From Citrobacter amalonaticus (GTDB taxonomy: Bacteria; Pseudomonadota; Gammaproteobacteria; Enterobacterales; Enterobacteriaceae): 64,000 nucleotides of DNA. The notes below the pieces were generated by a model. That model was not told the DNA's origin, made no database searches, and worked only from the letters and a program-made list of their open reading frames with translations. The position numbers and the translations under genes were made by a program. Every line of letters starts with the position of its first letter. The first letter of the stretch is position 1. The stretch is from positions 39,089-103,088 of the forward strand of contig NZ_PQMB01000005.1 of assembly GCF_002918555.1 (NCBI RefSeq), read 5' to 3'. Of the stretch, positions 23,730 through 33,227 are shown in pieces.

Positions 23730-26273
23730 ATGAGCAAAGTCAGACTCGCAATTATCGGTAACGGTATGGTCGGCCATCGCTTTATTGAGGATCTTCTTGA
23801 TAAATCCGACGCAAGCCTGTTCGATATTACCGTCTTCTGTGAAGAACCCCGCAAAGCTTACGACCGCGTACACCTCTCTTCCTACTTCTCTCACCACACT
23901 GCTGAAGAGCTTTCTCTGGTGCGAGAAGGGTTTTACGAGAAGCACGGCGTTAAGGTACTTGTAGGCGAACGGGCGATCACCATCAACCGCCAGGAAAAAA
24001 TTATCCACTCCAGCGCAGGCCGCACGGTCTACTACGATAAGCTCATTATGGCAACCGGCTCCTGCCCGTGGATCCCACCGATTAAAGGTTCCGATACCCA
24101 GGACTGCTTCGTTTACCGCACCATTGAAGACCTGAACGCCATTGAAGCCTGCGCCCGTCGCAGTAAGCGTGGTGCTGTTGTCGGCGGCGGCCTGCTGGGT
24201 CTGGAAGCCGCTGGCGCGCTGAAGAACCTCGGCGTTGAAACGCACGTGATTGAATTCGCCCCTATGCTGATGGCGGAACAGCTGGATCAGATGGGCGGCG
24301 AACAGTTACGTCGCAAGATTGAGAGCATGGGCGTGCGCGTGCACACCAGCAAAAACACCAAAGAGATCGTTCAGGAAGGTACCGAAGCGCGTAAAACCAT
24401 GCGTTTTGCCGACGGGAGCGAGCTGGAAGTCGATTTCATCGTCTTCTCTACCGGTATTCGCCCACGTGACAAACTGGCGACCCAGTGCGGTCTGGAAGTC
24501 GCGCCACGCGGCGGTATCGCGATCAACGATTCCTGTCAGACCTCTGACCCGGATATCTACGCCATCGGCGAATGCGCCAGCTGGAATAACCGCGTCTATG
24601 GCCTGGTAGCGCCTGGCTACAAAATGGCGCAGGTTGCCGTCGACCATATCCTCGAAGCTGAAAACGCCTTTGAAGGCGCAGATCTGAGCGCCAGGCTGAA
24701 GCTACTGGGCGTTGACGTCGGCGGGATTGGCGATGCGCATGGCCGCACGCCCGGCGCACGTAGCTACGTCTATCTTGATGAAAGCAAAGAAGTCTACAAG
24801 CGCCTCATCGTGAGCGAGGATAACAAAACCCTGCTCGGCGTGGTGCTGGTGGGGGATACCAGCGACTACGGTAACCTGCTGCAACTGGTGCTGAACGCCA
24901 TCGAACTGCCGGAAAACCCGGACTCACTGATTCTGCCGGCTCACGCGGGCAGCGGGAAGCCTTCAATTGGTGTGGATAAACTTCCGGATAGCGCGCAAAT
25001 CTGCTCCTGCTTCGACGTCACCAAAGGCATGTTGGTTGCCGCCATTAATAAAGGCTGCCATACCGTTGCCGCGCTGAAAGCAGAAACCAAAGCCGGAACC
25101 GGCTGTGGCGGCTGTATTCCACTGGTCACTCAGGTGCTGAACGCCGAACTGGCGAAACAGGGCATCGAAGTAAACAACAACCTGTGCGAGCACTTCGCGT
25201 ACTCCCGTCAGGAACTGTTCCACCTCATCCGCGTGGAAGGCATCAAAACGTTTGAAGAACTGCTGGCAAAACACGGTAAAGGCTACGGTTGCGAAGTGTG
25301 TAAACCGACCGTTGGCTCCCTGCTGGCCTCCTGCTGGAACGAATATATCCTGAAACCACAGCACACCCCGCTACAGGATACTAACGATAACTTCCTGGCA
25401 AACATTCAGAAAGACGGAACCTACTCCGTGATCCCTCGTTCCGCCGGGGGCGAAATCACCCCGGAAGGTCTGGTGGCCGTAGGGCGTATTGCCCGTGAAT
25501 TTAATCTCTACACCAAAATTACCGGTTCTCAGCGTATCGGCCTGTTTGGCGCGCAAAAAGACGATCTGCCGGAAATCTGGCGCCAGCTGATTGAAGCCGG
25601 TTTCGAAACCGGTCACGCATATGCCAAAGCGCTGCGTATGGCGAAAACCTGCGTGGGTAGCACCTGGTGCCGCTATGGCGTGGGCGACAGCGTAGGCTTC
25701 GGCGTGGAACTGGAAAACCGCTACAAAGGCATTCGCACGCCGCACAAAATGAAATTTGGCGTCTCTGGCTGTACCCGTGAGTGTGCGGAAGCCCAGGGTA
25801 AAGATGTCGGTATCATCGCAACTGAGAAAGGCTGGAACCTGTACGTCTGCGGTAACGGCGGGATGAAGCCGCGTCATGCGGATCTGCTGGCGGCGGATAT
25901 CGATCGCGAAACGCTGCTTAAGTACCTTGACCGCTTCATGATGTTTTACATCCGAACGGCAGACAAGCTGACCCGTACCGCACCGTGGTTAGATAACCTG
26001 GAAGGCGGCATCGACTACCTGAAGTCGGTCATCATCGACGACAAACTGGGTCTGAACGAACATCTCGAAGAAGAGATGGCGCGTCTGCGTGCCACTGTCG
26101 TCTGCGAATGGACAGAGACCGTCAATACCCCATCCGCGCAGACGCGTTTCAGACACTTTATCAACAGCGACAAGCGTGACCCCAATGTCCAGGTGGTGCC
26201 AGAACGTGAACAGCACCGCCCGGCCACGCCGTATGAGCGCATCCCGGTAACTCTGGTGGAGGAAAACGCATGA
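23730..26273 (+). CDS. nirB: NADH-dependent nitrite reductase large subunit
   Basis: NirB reduces nitrite to ammonia in the cytoplasm using NADH, through FAD, a [2Fe-2S]-type centre, [4Fe-4S] and siroheme. The 847-residue product has an N-terminal FAD/NAD oxidoreductase domain (IIGNGMVGHRFIEDL; VVGGGLLGLEAAGALK near residue 150). A Cys-rich BFD-like region follows at about 420-470 (QICSCFDV, GCGGCIP). The C-terminal sulfite/nitrite reductase domains carry the siroheme/Fe-S cysteines in TCVGSTWCRYG and GCTRECAEAQG. It overlaps nirD by 4 bp. Anaerobic FNR/NarL control is evident upstream. Confidence 0.99.
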   Translation: MSKVRLAIIGNGMVGHRFIEDLLDKSDASLFDITVFCEEPRKAYDRVHLSSYFSHHTAEELSLVREGFYEKHGVKVLVGERAITINRQEKIIHSSAGRTVYYDKLIMATGSCPWIPPIKGSDTQDCFVYRTIEDLNAIEACARRSKRGAVVGGGLLGLEAAGALKNLGVETHVIEFAPMLMAEQLDQMGGEQLRRKIESMGVRVHTSKNTKEIVQEGTEARKTMRFADGSELEVDFIVFSTGIRPRDKLATQCGLEVAPRGGIAINDSCQTSDPDIYAIGECASWNNRVYGLVAPGYKMAQVAVDHILEAENAFEGADLSARLKLLGVDVGGIGDAHGRTPGARSYVYLDESKEVYKRLIVSEDNKTLLGVVLVGDTSDYGNLLQLVLNAIELPENPDSLILPAHAGSGKPSIGVDKLPDSAQICSCFDVTKGMLVAAINKGCHTVAALKAETKAGTGCGGCIPLVTQVLNAELAKQGIEVNNNLCEHFAYSRQELFHLIRVEGIKTFEELLAKHGKGYGCEVCKPTVGSLLASCWNEYILKPQHTPLQDTNDNFLANIQKDGTYSVIPRSAGGEITPEGLVAVGRIAREFNLYTKITGSQRIGLFGAQKDDLPEIWRQLIEAGFETGHAYAKALRMAKTCVGSTWCRYGVGDSVGFGVELENRYKGIRTPHKMKFGVSGCTRECAEAQGKDVGIIATEKGWNLYVCGNGGMKPRHADLLAADIDRETLLKYLDRFMMFYIRTADKLTRTAPWLDNLEGGIDYLKSVIIDDKLGLNEHLEEEMARLRATVVCEWTETVNTPSAQTRFRHFINSDKRDPNVQVVPEREQHRPATPYERIPVTLVEENA

Positions 26274-26596
26274 GCCAGTGGAAAGACATCTGCAAAATTG
26301 ATGACATCCTGCCGGAAACCGGCGTCTGTGCGCTGTCAGGCGAAAAGCAGGTTGCCATTTTCCGCCCATATCACAGCGACCAGGTGTTTGCGATCAGCAA
26401 CATTGACCCGTTCTTTGAGTCCAGCGTGCTGTCGCGTGGGCTGATTGCTGAACATCAGGGTGAACTGTGGGTTGCCAGCCCCTTGAAAAAGCAGCGCTTC
26501 CGTCTGAGAGACGGACTGTGCATGGAAGACGAACAGTTTTCCGTCGCGCATTATGAAGCGCGCGTGAAAGACGGCGTGGTACAGATACGCGATTAA
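26270..26596 (+). CDS. nirD: Nitrite reductase small subunit
   Basis: NirD is the 108-residue Rieske-fold partner of NirB. It starts MSQWKDICKIDDILPETGVC. As in other enterobacterial NirD proteins the Rieske Cys/His cluster ligands are not evident, so it probably has a structural or assembly role. Its ATG overlaps the nirB stop by 4 bp. A terminator-like hairpin follows at 26606-26630. Confidence 0.97.
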   Translation: MSQWKDICKIDDILPETGVCALSGEKQVAIFRPYHSDQVFAISNIDPFFESSVLSRGLIAEHQGELWVASPLKKQRFRLRDGLCMEDEQFSVAHYEARVKDGVVQIRD

Positions 26597-26605
26597 TACG
26601 TTAGA

Positions 26606-26630
26606 GGGAGGCGCAATGCCTCCCCTTTTT
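26606..26630 (+). terminator. Hairpin with T-run after nirD
   Basis: GGGAGGC (26606-26612) and GCCTCCC (26618-26624) form a 7-bp stem, followed by C and T5. It separates nirBD from nirC-cysG and could attenuate readthrough. Confidence 0.8.
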
Positions 26631-26674
26631 GGATTTTTTGCTCCATTTTTCATTGTTTTCACAAAATCATTTGT

Positions 26675-26802
26675 GATGCATCGCGGCGGCAACTGAGTAA
26701 ATCCCCGGCAGCATAGTTCACTATGTGACTGGGGTGAGGCCCGGAGATGGGCCGAATAACGAAGGTAGCCAACAAAGAGGCAGCGCAAAGGATGAAGTGA
26801 TA
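26675..26802 (+). repeat. ERIC element between nirD and nirC
   Basis: About 128 bp with the ERIC core: TAAATCCCCGGCAGCATAG, then CTATGTGACTGGGGTGAG, then a short palindrome GGCCCGGAGATGGGCC and the right arm GGTAGCCAACAAAG. It sits inside the nir operon in the gap before nirC, so it will be transcribed and can fold. Confidence 0.78.
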
Positions 26803-26819
26803 AAAGGATAATCAAACTC

Positions 26820-27629
26820 ATGTTTACAGACACCATCAACAAGTGTGCGGCTAACGCTGCGCGCATTGCACGCCTGTCAGCGAGTAATCCGCTCGGCTTC
26901 TGGGTCAGTTCCGCTATGGCTGGCGCTTACGTCGGCCTGGGTATCATCCTGATTTTCACCCTCGGCAATCTGCTCGACCCGTCAGTTCGCCCTTTAGTGA
27001 TGGGGGCAACCTTTGGTATCGCCTTAACGCTGGTCATTATCGCCGGTTCTGAGCTGTTTACCGGGCACACCATGTTCCTGACGTTCGGCGTTAAAGCCGG
27101 CACGATCGGTCATGCCCAGATGTGGGCGATTCTGCCACAAACCTGGCTCGGCAATCTGGTCGGTTCCGTGTTCGTTGCCCTGCTCTACAGCTGGGGCGGC
27201 GGCAGTTTGCTGCCGGTTGATACCAGCATCGTACACTCGGTGGCTCTGGCAAAAACCACGGCACCCGCAGCGGTGCTGTTCTTTAAAGGCGCGCTGTGTA
27301 ACTGGCTGGTTTGTCTGGCGATCTGGATGGCGATTCGTACTGAGGGTGCAGCAAAATTTCTCGCAATCTGGTGGTGTCTGCTGGCATTTATCGCTTCAGG
27401 CTATGAGCACTCGATTGCCAACATGACCCTGTTTGCCCTCTCCTGGTTTGGTCACCATAGCGAAGCCTACACATTGACCGGAATTGGTCATAACCTGCTG
27501 TGGGTGACACTCGGCAATACTTTGTCCGGTGTCGTATTCATGGGATTAGGTTATTGGTATGCTACGCCAAAATCGGAGCGTCCCGTTCCGGCAAAAATCA
27601 ATCAAACTGAGGCTGCTGCCAATAATTAA
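26820..27629 (+). CDS. nirC: Nitrite/formate-family channel NirC
   Basis: NirC is a pentameric FNT channel in the inner membrane that moves nitrite. The 269-residue product starts [20 protein letters not shown] and has six membrane segments in two inverted halves. [13 protein letters not shown] (about residues 80-92) and the [13 protein letters not shown] segment carry the family pore and His features. It is expressed with nirBD and cysG, so nitrite uptake, reduction and cofactor supply are grouped. An ERIC lies just upstream. Confidence 0.98.
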   Translation: MFTDTINKCAANAARIARLSASNPLGFWVSSAMAGAYVGLGIILIFTLGNLLDPSVRPLVMGATFGIALTLVIIAGSELFTGHTMFLTFGVKAGTIGHAQMWAILPQTWLGNLVGSVFVALLYSWGGGSLLPVDTSIVHSVALAKTTAPAAVLFFKGALCNWLVCLAIWMAIRTEGAAKFLAIWWCLLAFIASGYEHSIANMTLFALSWFGHHSEAYTLTGIGHNLLWVTLGNTLSGVVFMGLGYWYATPKSERPVPAKINQTEAAANN

Positions 27630-27640
27630 GGGGTAATGTC

Positions 27641-29014
27641 GTGGATCATTTGCCTATATTTTGTCAATTACGCGACCGCGACTGTCTGATTGTCGGCGGT
27701 GGTGATGTCGCAGAACGCAAAGCTCGGTTACTGCTGGATGCGGGCGCACGTATAACGGTTAACGCGCTGACGTTTATTCCTCAGTTCACCGTATGGGCAA
27801 ATGAAGGCATGTTAACGCTGGTTGAAGGTCCATTCGATGAAGCGCTGCTCGACCCGTGCTGGTTGGTCATCGCAGCGACCGATAACGATACGGTGAACCA
27901 GCACGTTAGCGAAGCGGCAGAATCACGTCGTATCTTCTGTAACGTGGTCGATGCCCCAAAGGCCGCCAGCTTTATTATGCCCTCGATTATCGACCGCTCA
28001 CCGTTGATGGTGGCGGTCTCCTCCGGTGGTACCTCGCCGGTTTTGGCTCGTCTGCTGCGTGAAAAACTCGAATCAGTGCTACCGCAGCATCTGGGTCAGG
28101 TTGCGCATTACGCCGGGCAGCTGCGCGACCGGGTAAAAAAACAGTTCACCACCATGGGCGAACGCCGCCGGTTTTGGGAGAAGCTGTTTGTTAACGACAG
28201 GCTGGCGCAGTCGCTGGCAAACGACGATCAACAGGCTATTGCAGAGACAACCGAACAGTTGCTCAGCGAGCCGCTGGATCATCGCGGCGAAGTGGTATTG
28301 GTCGGCGCGGGCCCAGGGGATGCTGGTTTGTTGACACTGAAAGGACTGCAACAGATCCAGCAGGCCGACGTGGTGGTCTATGACCGTCTGGTCTCGGACG
28401 ATATTATGAATCTCGTGCGCCGCGACGCAGATCGGGTGTTTGTGGGCAAACGTGCGGGTTACCACTGCGTACCGCAGGAAGAGATTAACCAGATCCTGCT
28501 ACGTGAAGCACAACAGGGTAAACGCGTCGTACGTCTTAAAGGCGGCGATCCGTTTATCTTTGGTCGCGGCGGTGAAGAGCTGGAAACATTGTGCCATGCC
28601 GGGATCGCCTTCTCCGTGGTACCCGGCATCACGGCTGCATCCGGCTGTTCCGCTTACTCCGGAATTCCACTGACCCACCGTGATTACGCACAGAGCGTAC
28701 GCCTGGTTACCGGACACCTGAAAACCGGCGGCGAGCTGGACTGGGAAAATCTGGCGGCAGAAAAGCAGACGCTGGTGTTCTATATGGGCCTGAATCAGGC
28801 GGCAACTATCCAGCAAAAACTGATTGAGTTTGGTATGCAGGCAGATATGCCTGTCGCACTGGTTGAAAATGGTACCGCGATAAAACAACGGGTCGTTAGC
28901 GGTGAACTGTCGCAGCTGGGTGAACTGGCGCAACAGGTTTCCAGCCCGGCACTGATTATCGTTGGTCGCGTGGTTGGGCTACGCGACAAGCTCAACTGGT
29001 TCTCGAATCATTAA
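27641..29014 (+). CDS. cysG: Siroheme synthase (trifunctional)
   Basis: CysG makes siroheme, the cofactor of NirB and sulfite reductase, from uroporphyrinogen III. The 457-residue fusion has an N-terminal NAD-dependent dehydrogenase/ferrochelatase half ([13 protein letters not shown] near residue 18, [15 protein letters not shown] with Ser128). The C-terminal methyltransferase half begins near 216 ([42 protein letters not shown]). It follows nirC by 11 bp and ends in a strong terminator. Confidence 0.99.
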   Translation: MDHLPIFCQLRDRDCLIVGGGDVAERKARLLLDAGARITVNALTFIPQFTVWANEGMLTLVEGPFDEALLDPCWLVIAATDNDTVNQHVSEAAESRRIFCNVVDAPKAASFIMPSIIDRSPLMVAVSSGGTSPVLARLLREKLESVLPQHLGQVAHYAGQLRDRVKKQFTTMGERRRFWEKLFVNDRLAQSLANDDQQAIAETTEQLLSEPLDHRGEVVLVGAGPGDAGLLTLKGLQQIQQADVVVYDRLVSDDIMNLVRRDADRVFVGKRAGYHCVPQEEINQILLREAQQGKRVVRLKGGDPFIFGRGGEELETLCHAGIAFSVVPGITAASGCSAYSGIPLTHRDYAQSVRLVTGHLKTGGELDWENLAAEKQTLVFYMGLNQAATIQQKLIEFGMQADMPVALVENGTAIKQRVVSGELSQLGELAQQVSSPALIIVGRVVGLRDKLNWFSNH

Positions 29015-29033
29015 TGAAAATAAGTCATTGCTG

Positions 29034-29058
29034 AGGCCGGATATGTCCGGCCTTTTTT
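29034..29058 (+). terminator. cysG terminator
   Basis: AGGCCGGA-TATG-TCCGGCCT is a perfect 8-bp stem, followed by T6 (to 29058), 19 bp after the cysG stop. It ends the nir-cysG transcript. Confidence 0.92.
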
Positions 29059-29268
29059 ATTCCCCGTCACTAATCAAATTAAAAGTCCGAATCCGGACTT
29101 TTATCTTAACCTATTAATTACAATAAGTTACCACCACTCAAAACATCCCTGTCGATTACATTGCTGACGTCAAAACCATATTAATATATCGTTTTACATG
29201 AGCAGCAAACTTATATTCGCTTCTTCAATCAGTTATTTACACATATATTTAATACATAGGGAATGTAA

Positions 29269-29436
29269 ATGAACAAATTTATTAAAATGGCGCTGGTTGG
29301 TGCCGCTCTGGCTACCCTGACTGCATGTACTGGTCATATTGAGAACCGTGATAAGAACTGCTCTTATGACTACCTGTTGCACCCGGCGATCTCTATTTCC
29401 AAAATCATTGGCGGCTGCGGTCCAACAGCACATTAA
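29269..29436 (+). CDS. yhfL: YhfL, small lipoprotein
   Basis: A 55-residue lipoprotein of unknown function. The N-terminus MNKFIKMALVGAALATLTAC ends in a lipobox (LTAC) with the acylated Cys at residue 20, so the mature peptide is only about 36 residues. It contains further cysteines (KNCSYD, GGCGPT). An ATG at 29263 is followed at once by TAA, so the start is 29269. It has its own promoter region (29060-29268, AT-rich) and terminator at 29467-29492. In E. coli K-12 the frl genes lie next; here a REP remnant and yhfS follow. Confidence 0.93.
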   Translation: MNKFIKMALVGAALATLTACTGHIENRDKNCSYDYLLHPAISISKIIGGCGPTAH

Positions 29437-29466
29437 TCGTTTAAAATCGCGATTGTGCAGATACAG

Positions 29467-29492
29467 AAAACCGGGAAATTCCCGGTTTTTTA
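29467..29492 (+). terminator. yhfL terminator, bidirectional
   Basis: AAAACCGGGA-AAT-TCCCGGTTTT is a near-perfect stem with flanking A and T runs. It begins 31 bp after the yhfL stop. Confidence 0.9.
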
Positions 29493-29498
29493 TTTTGT

Positions 29499-29563
29499 GC
29501 TTATCAGGCCTACAGTATTGTGTAATCGGTTAGCATTCGGCGCAGGCAGAGCCCTCATCCGAC
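29499..29563. repeat. Degenerate REP/BIME remnant
   Basis: GCTTATCAGGCCTACA and CGGCGCAGGCAGAGCC-CTCATCCGACA resemble REP ends with an eroded middle. It lies between yhfL and the 3' end of yhfS. Confidence 0.55.
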
Positions 29564-29566
29564 ATA

Positions 29567-30658
29567 TCACATCAGACACTGGTCCACGCTTTCGCGTAAA
29601 ATGCGCAGCACGGTTTCCTCTCCGCTACGGTTTGGATTAATGCGAATCGCATAATCGGCCAGTCCAGGACTCGCTTCGCGGAACGTCCCGGAAAGGCGAT
29701 AAAATAGCGGCGGGATCTCATATTTCGACTCCGCACCAACCGGATACGGCAGCGCCCCTCTTTTATGCGACTCTTCCAGCACGCCTGCCGCAATCGGTCG
29801 ATCAAACTCAACGATCAGCACCTTCGACTGGGCATTGGCAATCGCCGCCTTTCTCACCCCAGATATTGTTCCGCTATTGAGCAAGGTCAGCAGACGCTCA
29901 GAGACGCCAGCCTGCACTGCATGCATCACCGGAGCGAAAACCAGACCACGAATAACCTCCAGCGCCTGCGTCCCCTGAATCTGACTGCCGCCGGAGTAAA
30001 GAGTGTTACGGATCCGGGCAATCGCTTCCGCTTTCCCAACCACCACGCCCACCCCCTCCGGGCCGAAAAGTTTAAAGCTGGAGAAGGTGGAGAGCGTCGC
30101 CCCGCATTCACAGCCGATACGATCTACCTTCATCACCGCATAGTTATCGTCGGTCAACGTCGGTACGCCACACTGCGCAATCGCCTCCAGAACGGCGTCT
30201 AAAACATAATGGTCCTGCGGCTGTTGACGCGTGTGTTGCACCAGCGCAGCATCGGGGCGGTGTGCAGTAATGGCCTGCCTGATTGCCAGCAGATCGTTGA
30301 AATCAGCCCTGATAAGCACAATCCCCATCTGCTCAACGAGCACTTTTGTTGTGGGATATACGGGCGCATCGTGGACCAGCAGCCGTTGTCCCGGTTTCAG
30401 CAACGCCGCCAGCCCCGCACGAATGGCCCCGGTCCCCGCCCCCTGAACCAACGCTGCCGCCTGCGCATGAAACGCATCGGCCAGAACCTTTTCCACACGC
30501 TGCGTCACCCGGGGCTGATTCAGCCCCGGAACCAACCCCAAATCGCCACCAGCCAGAAAATCAGCGCCCGGAAAATGACGGCAGAGCGTATCCACCAGCG
30601 CAAACTGCTTCTGCTGCGCCTGTGCAAGCGTCAGGCTTTGCAGGGGAAACGTCTTCAT
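29567..30658 (-). CDS. yhfS: YhfS, PLP-dependent aminotransferase-fold protein
   Basis: Fold-type I PLP enzyme of unknown reaction. In the 363-residue product the Schiff-base lysine is Lys196 in STFSSFKLFGPEGVG. DNYAVMKVD near residue 171 supplies the expected Asp and GAGTGAIRAGLAA near 73 the phosphate-binding turn. It is the last gene of yhfXW-php-yhfUTS and starts 10 bp after yhfT. Possible activities include aminotransferase, lyase or desulfurase; the sequence does not choose between them. Confidence 0.9.
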   Translation of the reverse strand: MKTFPLQSLTLAQAQQKQFALVDTLCRHFPGADFLAGGDLGLVPGLNQPRVTQRVEKVLADAFHAQAAALVQGAGTGAIRAGLAALLKPGQRLLVHDAPVYPTTKVLVEQMGIVLIRADFNDLLAIRQAITAHRPDAALVQHTRQQPQDHYVLDAVLEAIAQCGVPTLTDDNYAVMKVDRIGCECGATLSTFSSFKLFGPEGVGVVVGKAEAIARIRNTLYSGGSQIQGTQALEVIRGLVFAPVMHAVQAGVSERLLTLLNSGTISGVRKAAIANAQSKVLIVEFDRPIAAGVLEESHKRGALPYPVGAESKYEIPPLFYRLSGTFREASPGLADYAIRINPNRSGEETVLRILRESVDQCLM

Positions 30659-30668
30659 TTACGCCTCC

Positions 30669-31973
30669 TCAGGCCGGGATGAACAGACCAAACCAGTAGA
30701 GAATATTGAGCAGAATACCGGTAATCATTACCGCGACCACCGGCGCCGCCATTTTCTGCACCGGACGTCCAATCGACTCGTTGAGGAAGTAAATCGCCAC
30801 CGCGATGGAAAAGCCGGTATAGCCTGCCATCTTAATGGAGGCAAAAATAGAACCGATCAGCAGCGCCATTTCCATCAACATATTCATGGCGTTGCGGATG
30901 TTATCCGACGCGTTACGTATGGACGGATAGCGACCAAGCCATTTGCCAATTGAGCGCAACAGCAGTACTTCCGCTGAGATCACGATTGCGCCGAGGATGG
31001 CGGCAATCCACGGATTCGGCGCCAGATAACCAACCGCATAGACAAAGGTGAAACCCGCCACCGCATATACACCTGTTGCCAGTGCGGTTGTGGCAATCAG
31101 CGGCACAAAACCTAACCCACGCATGAACTCTGCCAGCGCTGCCTGGTTAATCAGCGTCTGCGACTGCTCTGGCGTAATCCCTGCGGAGTAAGCTTTTTCC
31201 AGCGTAAAGATGGAAACCTCGCTGCCCGCGAAGATCTTCATGCTGGCGACGGCAGCAATCAACGCGCCGACAATCGCAATATACGGCAGGTTTTTAATGA
31301 TCCGCGAAGTTCGCTCTTCAAAAACAGACAGCCCGCTGGCGTCCATCTCCCCATCACCACGATGAAGTATGTCATGGGTAATCGCGATAGCCAGTAACAT
31401 CACCATCCCCACAAAAATCTCGATGGATTCCGGGTTCAGGTATGGGAAAAAACGAACGACAACCACGCGGGTCATCAGCACCACCACCGCAGCGATAATG
31501 CTATGTTTCCAGCCAAACTGGTAGAAAATCGCCACCAGCGGGAAAAGTGCAAATGCGGAAACGACCGGTGAGCTTAATTCACCAAGGCTACCCAGCACAT
31601 CCACCGGCAATGCCGTCAGCAGCTGGTTCACTGGCAACAGGCAGGTCAGAATCAGCACGCCCCAGATAGCGCCCAGGCCGAACGCCAGCACGCTGTTTAC
31701 CGCCAGCACGCCGAGAATATCCGTGGGCAGGAACAACAGCCAGGCGTTGAGTAATCCGGTTTTCAGGGTAAAGGAGATCCCAACCGAAGCCACAAAGCCA
31801 ATACTCAGACCAAACGCGATACTCCCCGCCTCACGGCGATTCATATATCCTTCGATTAGCTGCGGCAGAATGGGGCGGATACCGTCATGAAAGACAGCAG
31901 CCGACCGATGTGCCAGAAGTGACGTCATGCCCGTCAGGCAGGCCACTACGACAATCTGAATGTACAGATCCAT
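30669..31973 (-). CDS. yhfT: YhfT, multi-spanning membrane protein (putative permease)
   Basis: Predicted inner-membrane transporter of its own family; substrate unknown. The 434-residue product starts MDLYIQIVVVACLTGMTSLL and has about 10-12 hydrophobic segments spread along its length, with a hydrophilic stretch near residues 205-225. It is flanked by yhfU (11 bp) and yhfS (10 bp), so it is probably the uptake step for the operon's substrate. No ATPase or PTS phosphorylation motif is visible. Confidence 0.9.
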   Translation of the reverse strand: MDLYIQIVVVACLTGMTSLLAHRSAAVFHDGIRPILPQLIEGYMNRREAGSIAFGLSIGFVASVGISFTLKTGLLNAWLLFLPTDILGVLAVNSVLAFGLGAIWGVLILTCLLPVNQLLTALPVDVLGSLGELSSPVVSAFALFPLVAIFYQFGWKHSIIAAVVVLMTRVVVVRFFPYLNPESIEIFVGMVMLLAIAITHDILHRGDGEMDASGLSVFEERTSRIIKNLPYIAIVGALIAAVASMKIFAGSEVSIFTLEKAYSAGITPEQSQTLINQAALAEFMRGLGFVPLIATTALATGVYAVAGFTFVYAVGYLAPNPWIAAILGAIVISAEVLLLRSIGKWLGRYPSIRNASDNIRNAMNMLMEMALLIGSIFASIKMAGYTGFSIAVAIYFLNESIGRPVQKMAAPVVAVMITGILLNILYWFGLFIPA

Positions 31974-31984
31974 AATCGTACCTT

Positions 31985-32338
31985 TTATTTCAGATGGTTA
32001 ATCAGCATCGGAATCGCATGTTCAATATGTTCGACGGAGAGGCCAAAAGCCACCTTCCCTTCCGCGACCATTTTTGCGATATGTTCATCTTTCGCCTTAA
32101 TTCCCGGTTTGGCGATGGTGCAGCTCTTGTTATAGCCAATCACCGCGATGGCAATTGACAGCGCCGCACCTGCGCCGGTATTACAGGCGCCGATGTAGTA
32201 GTCCAGCTGCCCGGATTTCACCTTCATCGCCGCGTCCATATCGTTGTGAATAGATACTTCAAAGCAGCCGGGAGCCGCAGTCTCGATGGTCTTTTTAATC
32301 TGCTCACGCTGTAAGCCAGCAACGCCAATCTTTTTCAT
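31985..32338 (-). CDS. yhfU: YhfU, DUF2620 protein
   Basis: Small conserved 117-residue protein of unknown function, beginning MKKIGVAGLQREQIKKTIET. A glycine-rich stretch YYIGACNTGAGAALS near residues 53-67 contains a conserved-looking Cys and resembles a ligand or phosphate loop. I chose the ATG at 32336-32338, as in E. coli; a longer frame runs back into php. It always travels with yhfT, so it may be a soluble partner of the permease. That is inference. Confidence 0.88.
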   Translation of the reverse strand: MKKIGVAGLQREQIKKTIETAAPGCFEVSIHNDMDAAMKVKSGQLDYYIGACNTGAGAALSIAIAVIGYNKSCTIAKPGIKAKDEHIAKMVAEGKVAFGLSVEHIEHAIPMLINHLK

Positions 32339-32348
32339 GATTCTGTCC

Positions 32349-33227
32349 TTATTGGAAAAATTGTGAGGGGTTATCACGTAACATCGTGTCCACATCGGCC
32401 TGACTGAATCCTGACTGGCGCAGCTGTGGGACAAAAGTGGTTAACAGGTAGCCGTAACCATTGCCGCCATTGGCTTTTAAATGGGAACGACGGGTAATAT
32501 CCATCGAGAGCATCACGCGATTAAGCAGCCCGCGATCGCGTAGCGCGTGCAGCATGCCGATGCGTTTCTCGTCCGGGTAGTAGTTGTTTTTACCAATGGT
32601 GTCGAACTGCACATACGCGCCGAGGTCGATCATCCTTAAGATGTTGTCGAGGTTGTCTTTCAAATCGCAGTGGCCCACTACCACGCGTGAAAGCGTGACG
32701 CCCTGAGCCTTCAGCAGGGCCAGCTGTTCCAGCCCCATTGTGCTGAACGAGGTATGGGTCGAAATGGGGCGGCCGGTTTCGTTATGCGCACGCGCGGCGG
32801 CGATAAAGACCTTCTCTTCAAGCGGCGTAATCACCCCTTCGCTGGAGCCGATCTCAGCAATGATTCCAGCCTTCAGCCCTGTACCATCAATACCGATAAC
32901 AATTTCATCAACCATCTCCCGCGCAAGCTGTTCCACGCTGCGGGACGCAACGTGCTCAGGGAAAAACGCGTCCTGGTAATACCCGGTACAGACCACGACG
33001 TTGATCCCCGTGTCACGCATCAAATTGCACATAAACTGCGGATTACGCCCCATATAGCGGTTGGTCATCTCAATAATATTGCGAACGCCCAGCGCATAAA
33101 GATCGTTCATCTCCTGACAAATGAGATCGTACTGATCTAACCGACAGTCGAGGTTGTTCTTAAAACCGGAGAGATCGATATGCAGATGCTCGTGGGCCCA
33201 GGTGTAGCCCGTCGGATCAAAATTCAT
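32349..33227 (-). CDS. php: Phosphotriesterase homology protein
   Basis: Amidohydrolase-superfamily protein related to phosphotriesterase and phospho-sugar lactonases; its natural substrate is not established. The 292-residue product keeps the metal-binding HEHLH at residues 12-16, a Glu in [10 protein letters not shown], histidines in STHTSFS and VGHCDLKDN, and the Asp in MLSMDITRR. All ligands for a binuclear metal site are present. It overlaps yhfW by 4 bp. In context, it could open a lactone made from or supplied with the operon's substrate (inference). Confidence 0.93.
   Translation of the reverse strand: MNFDPTGYTWAHEHLHIDLSGFKNNLDCRLDQYDLICQEMNDLYALGVRNIIEMTNRYMGRNPQFMCNLMRDTGINVVVCTGYYQDAFFPEHVASRSVEQLAREMVDEIVIGIDGTGLKAGIIAEIGSSEGVITPLEEKVFIAAARAHNETGRPISTHTSFSTMGLEQLALLKAQGVTLSRVVVGHCDLKDNLDNILRMIDLGAYVQFDTIGKNNYYPDEKRIGMLHALRDRGLLNRVMLSMDITRRSHLKANGGNGYGYLLTTFVPQLRQSGFSQADVDTMLRDNPSQFFQ

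Noticed and set aside
24306..24647. Antisense frames inside nirB
   Set aside because: Shadow frames of a strongly conserved gene; no independent start or conserved motif.
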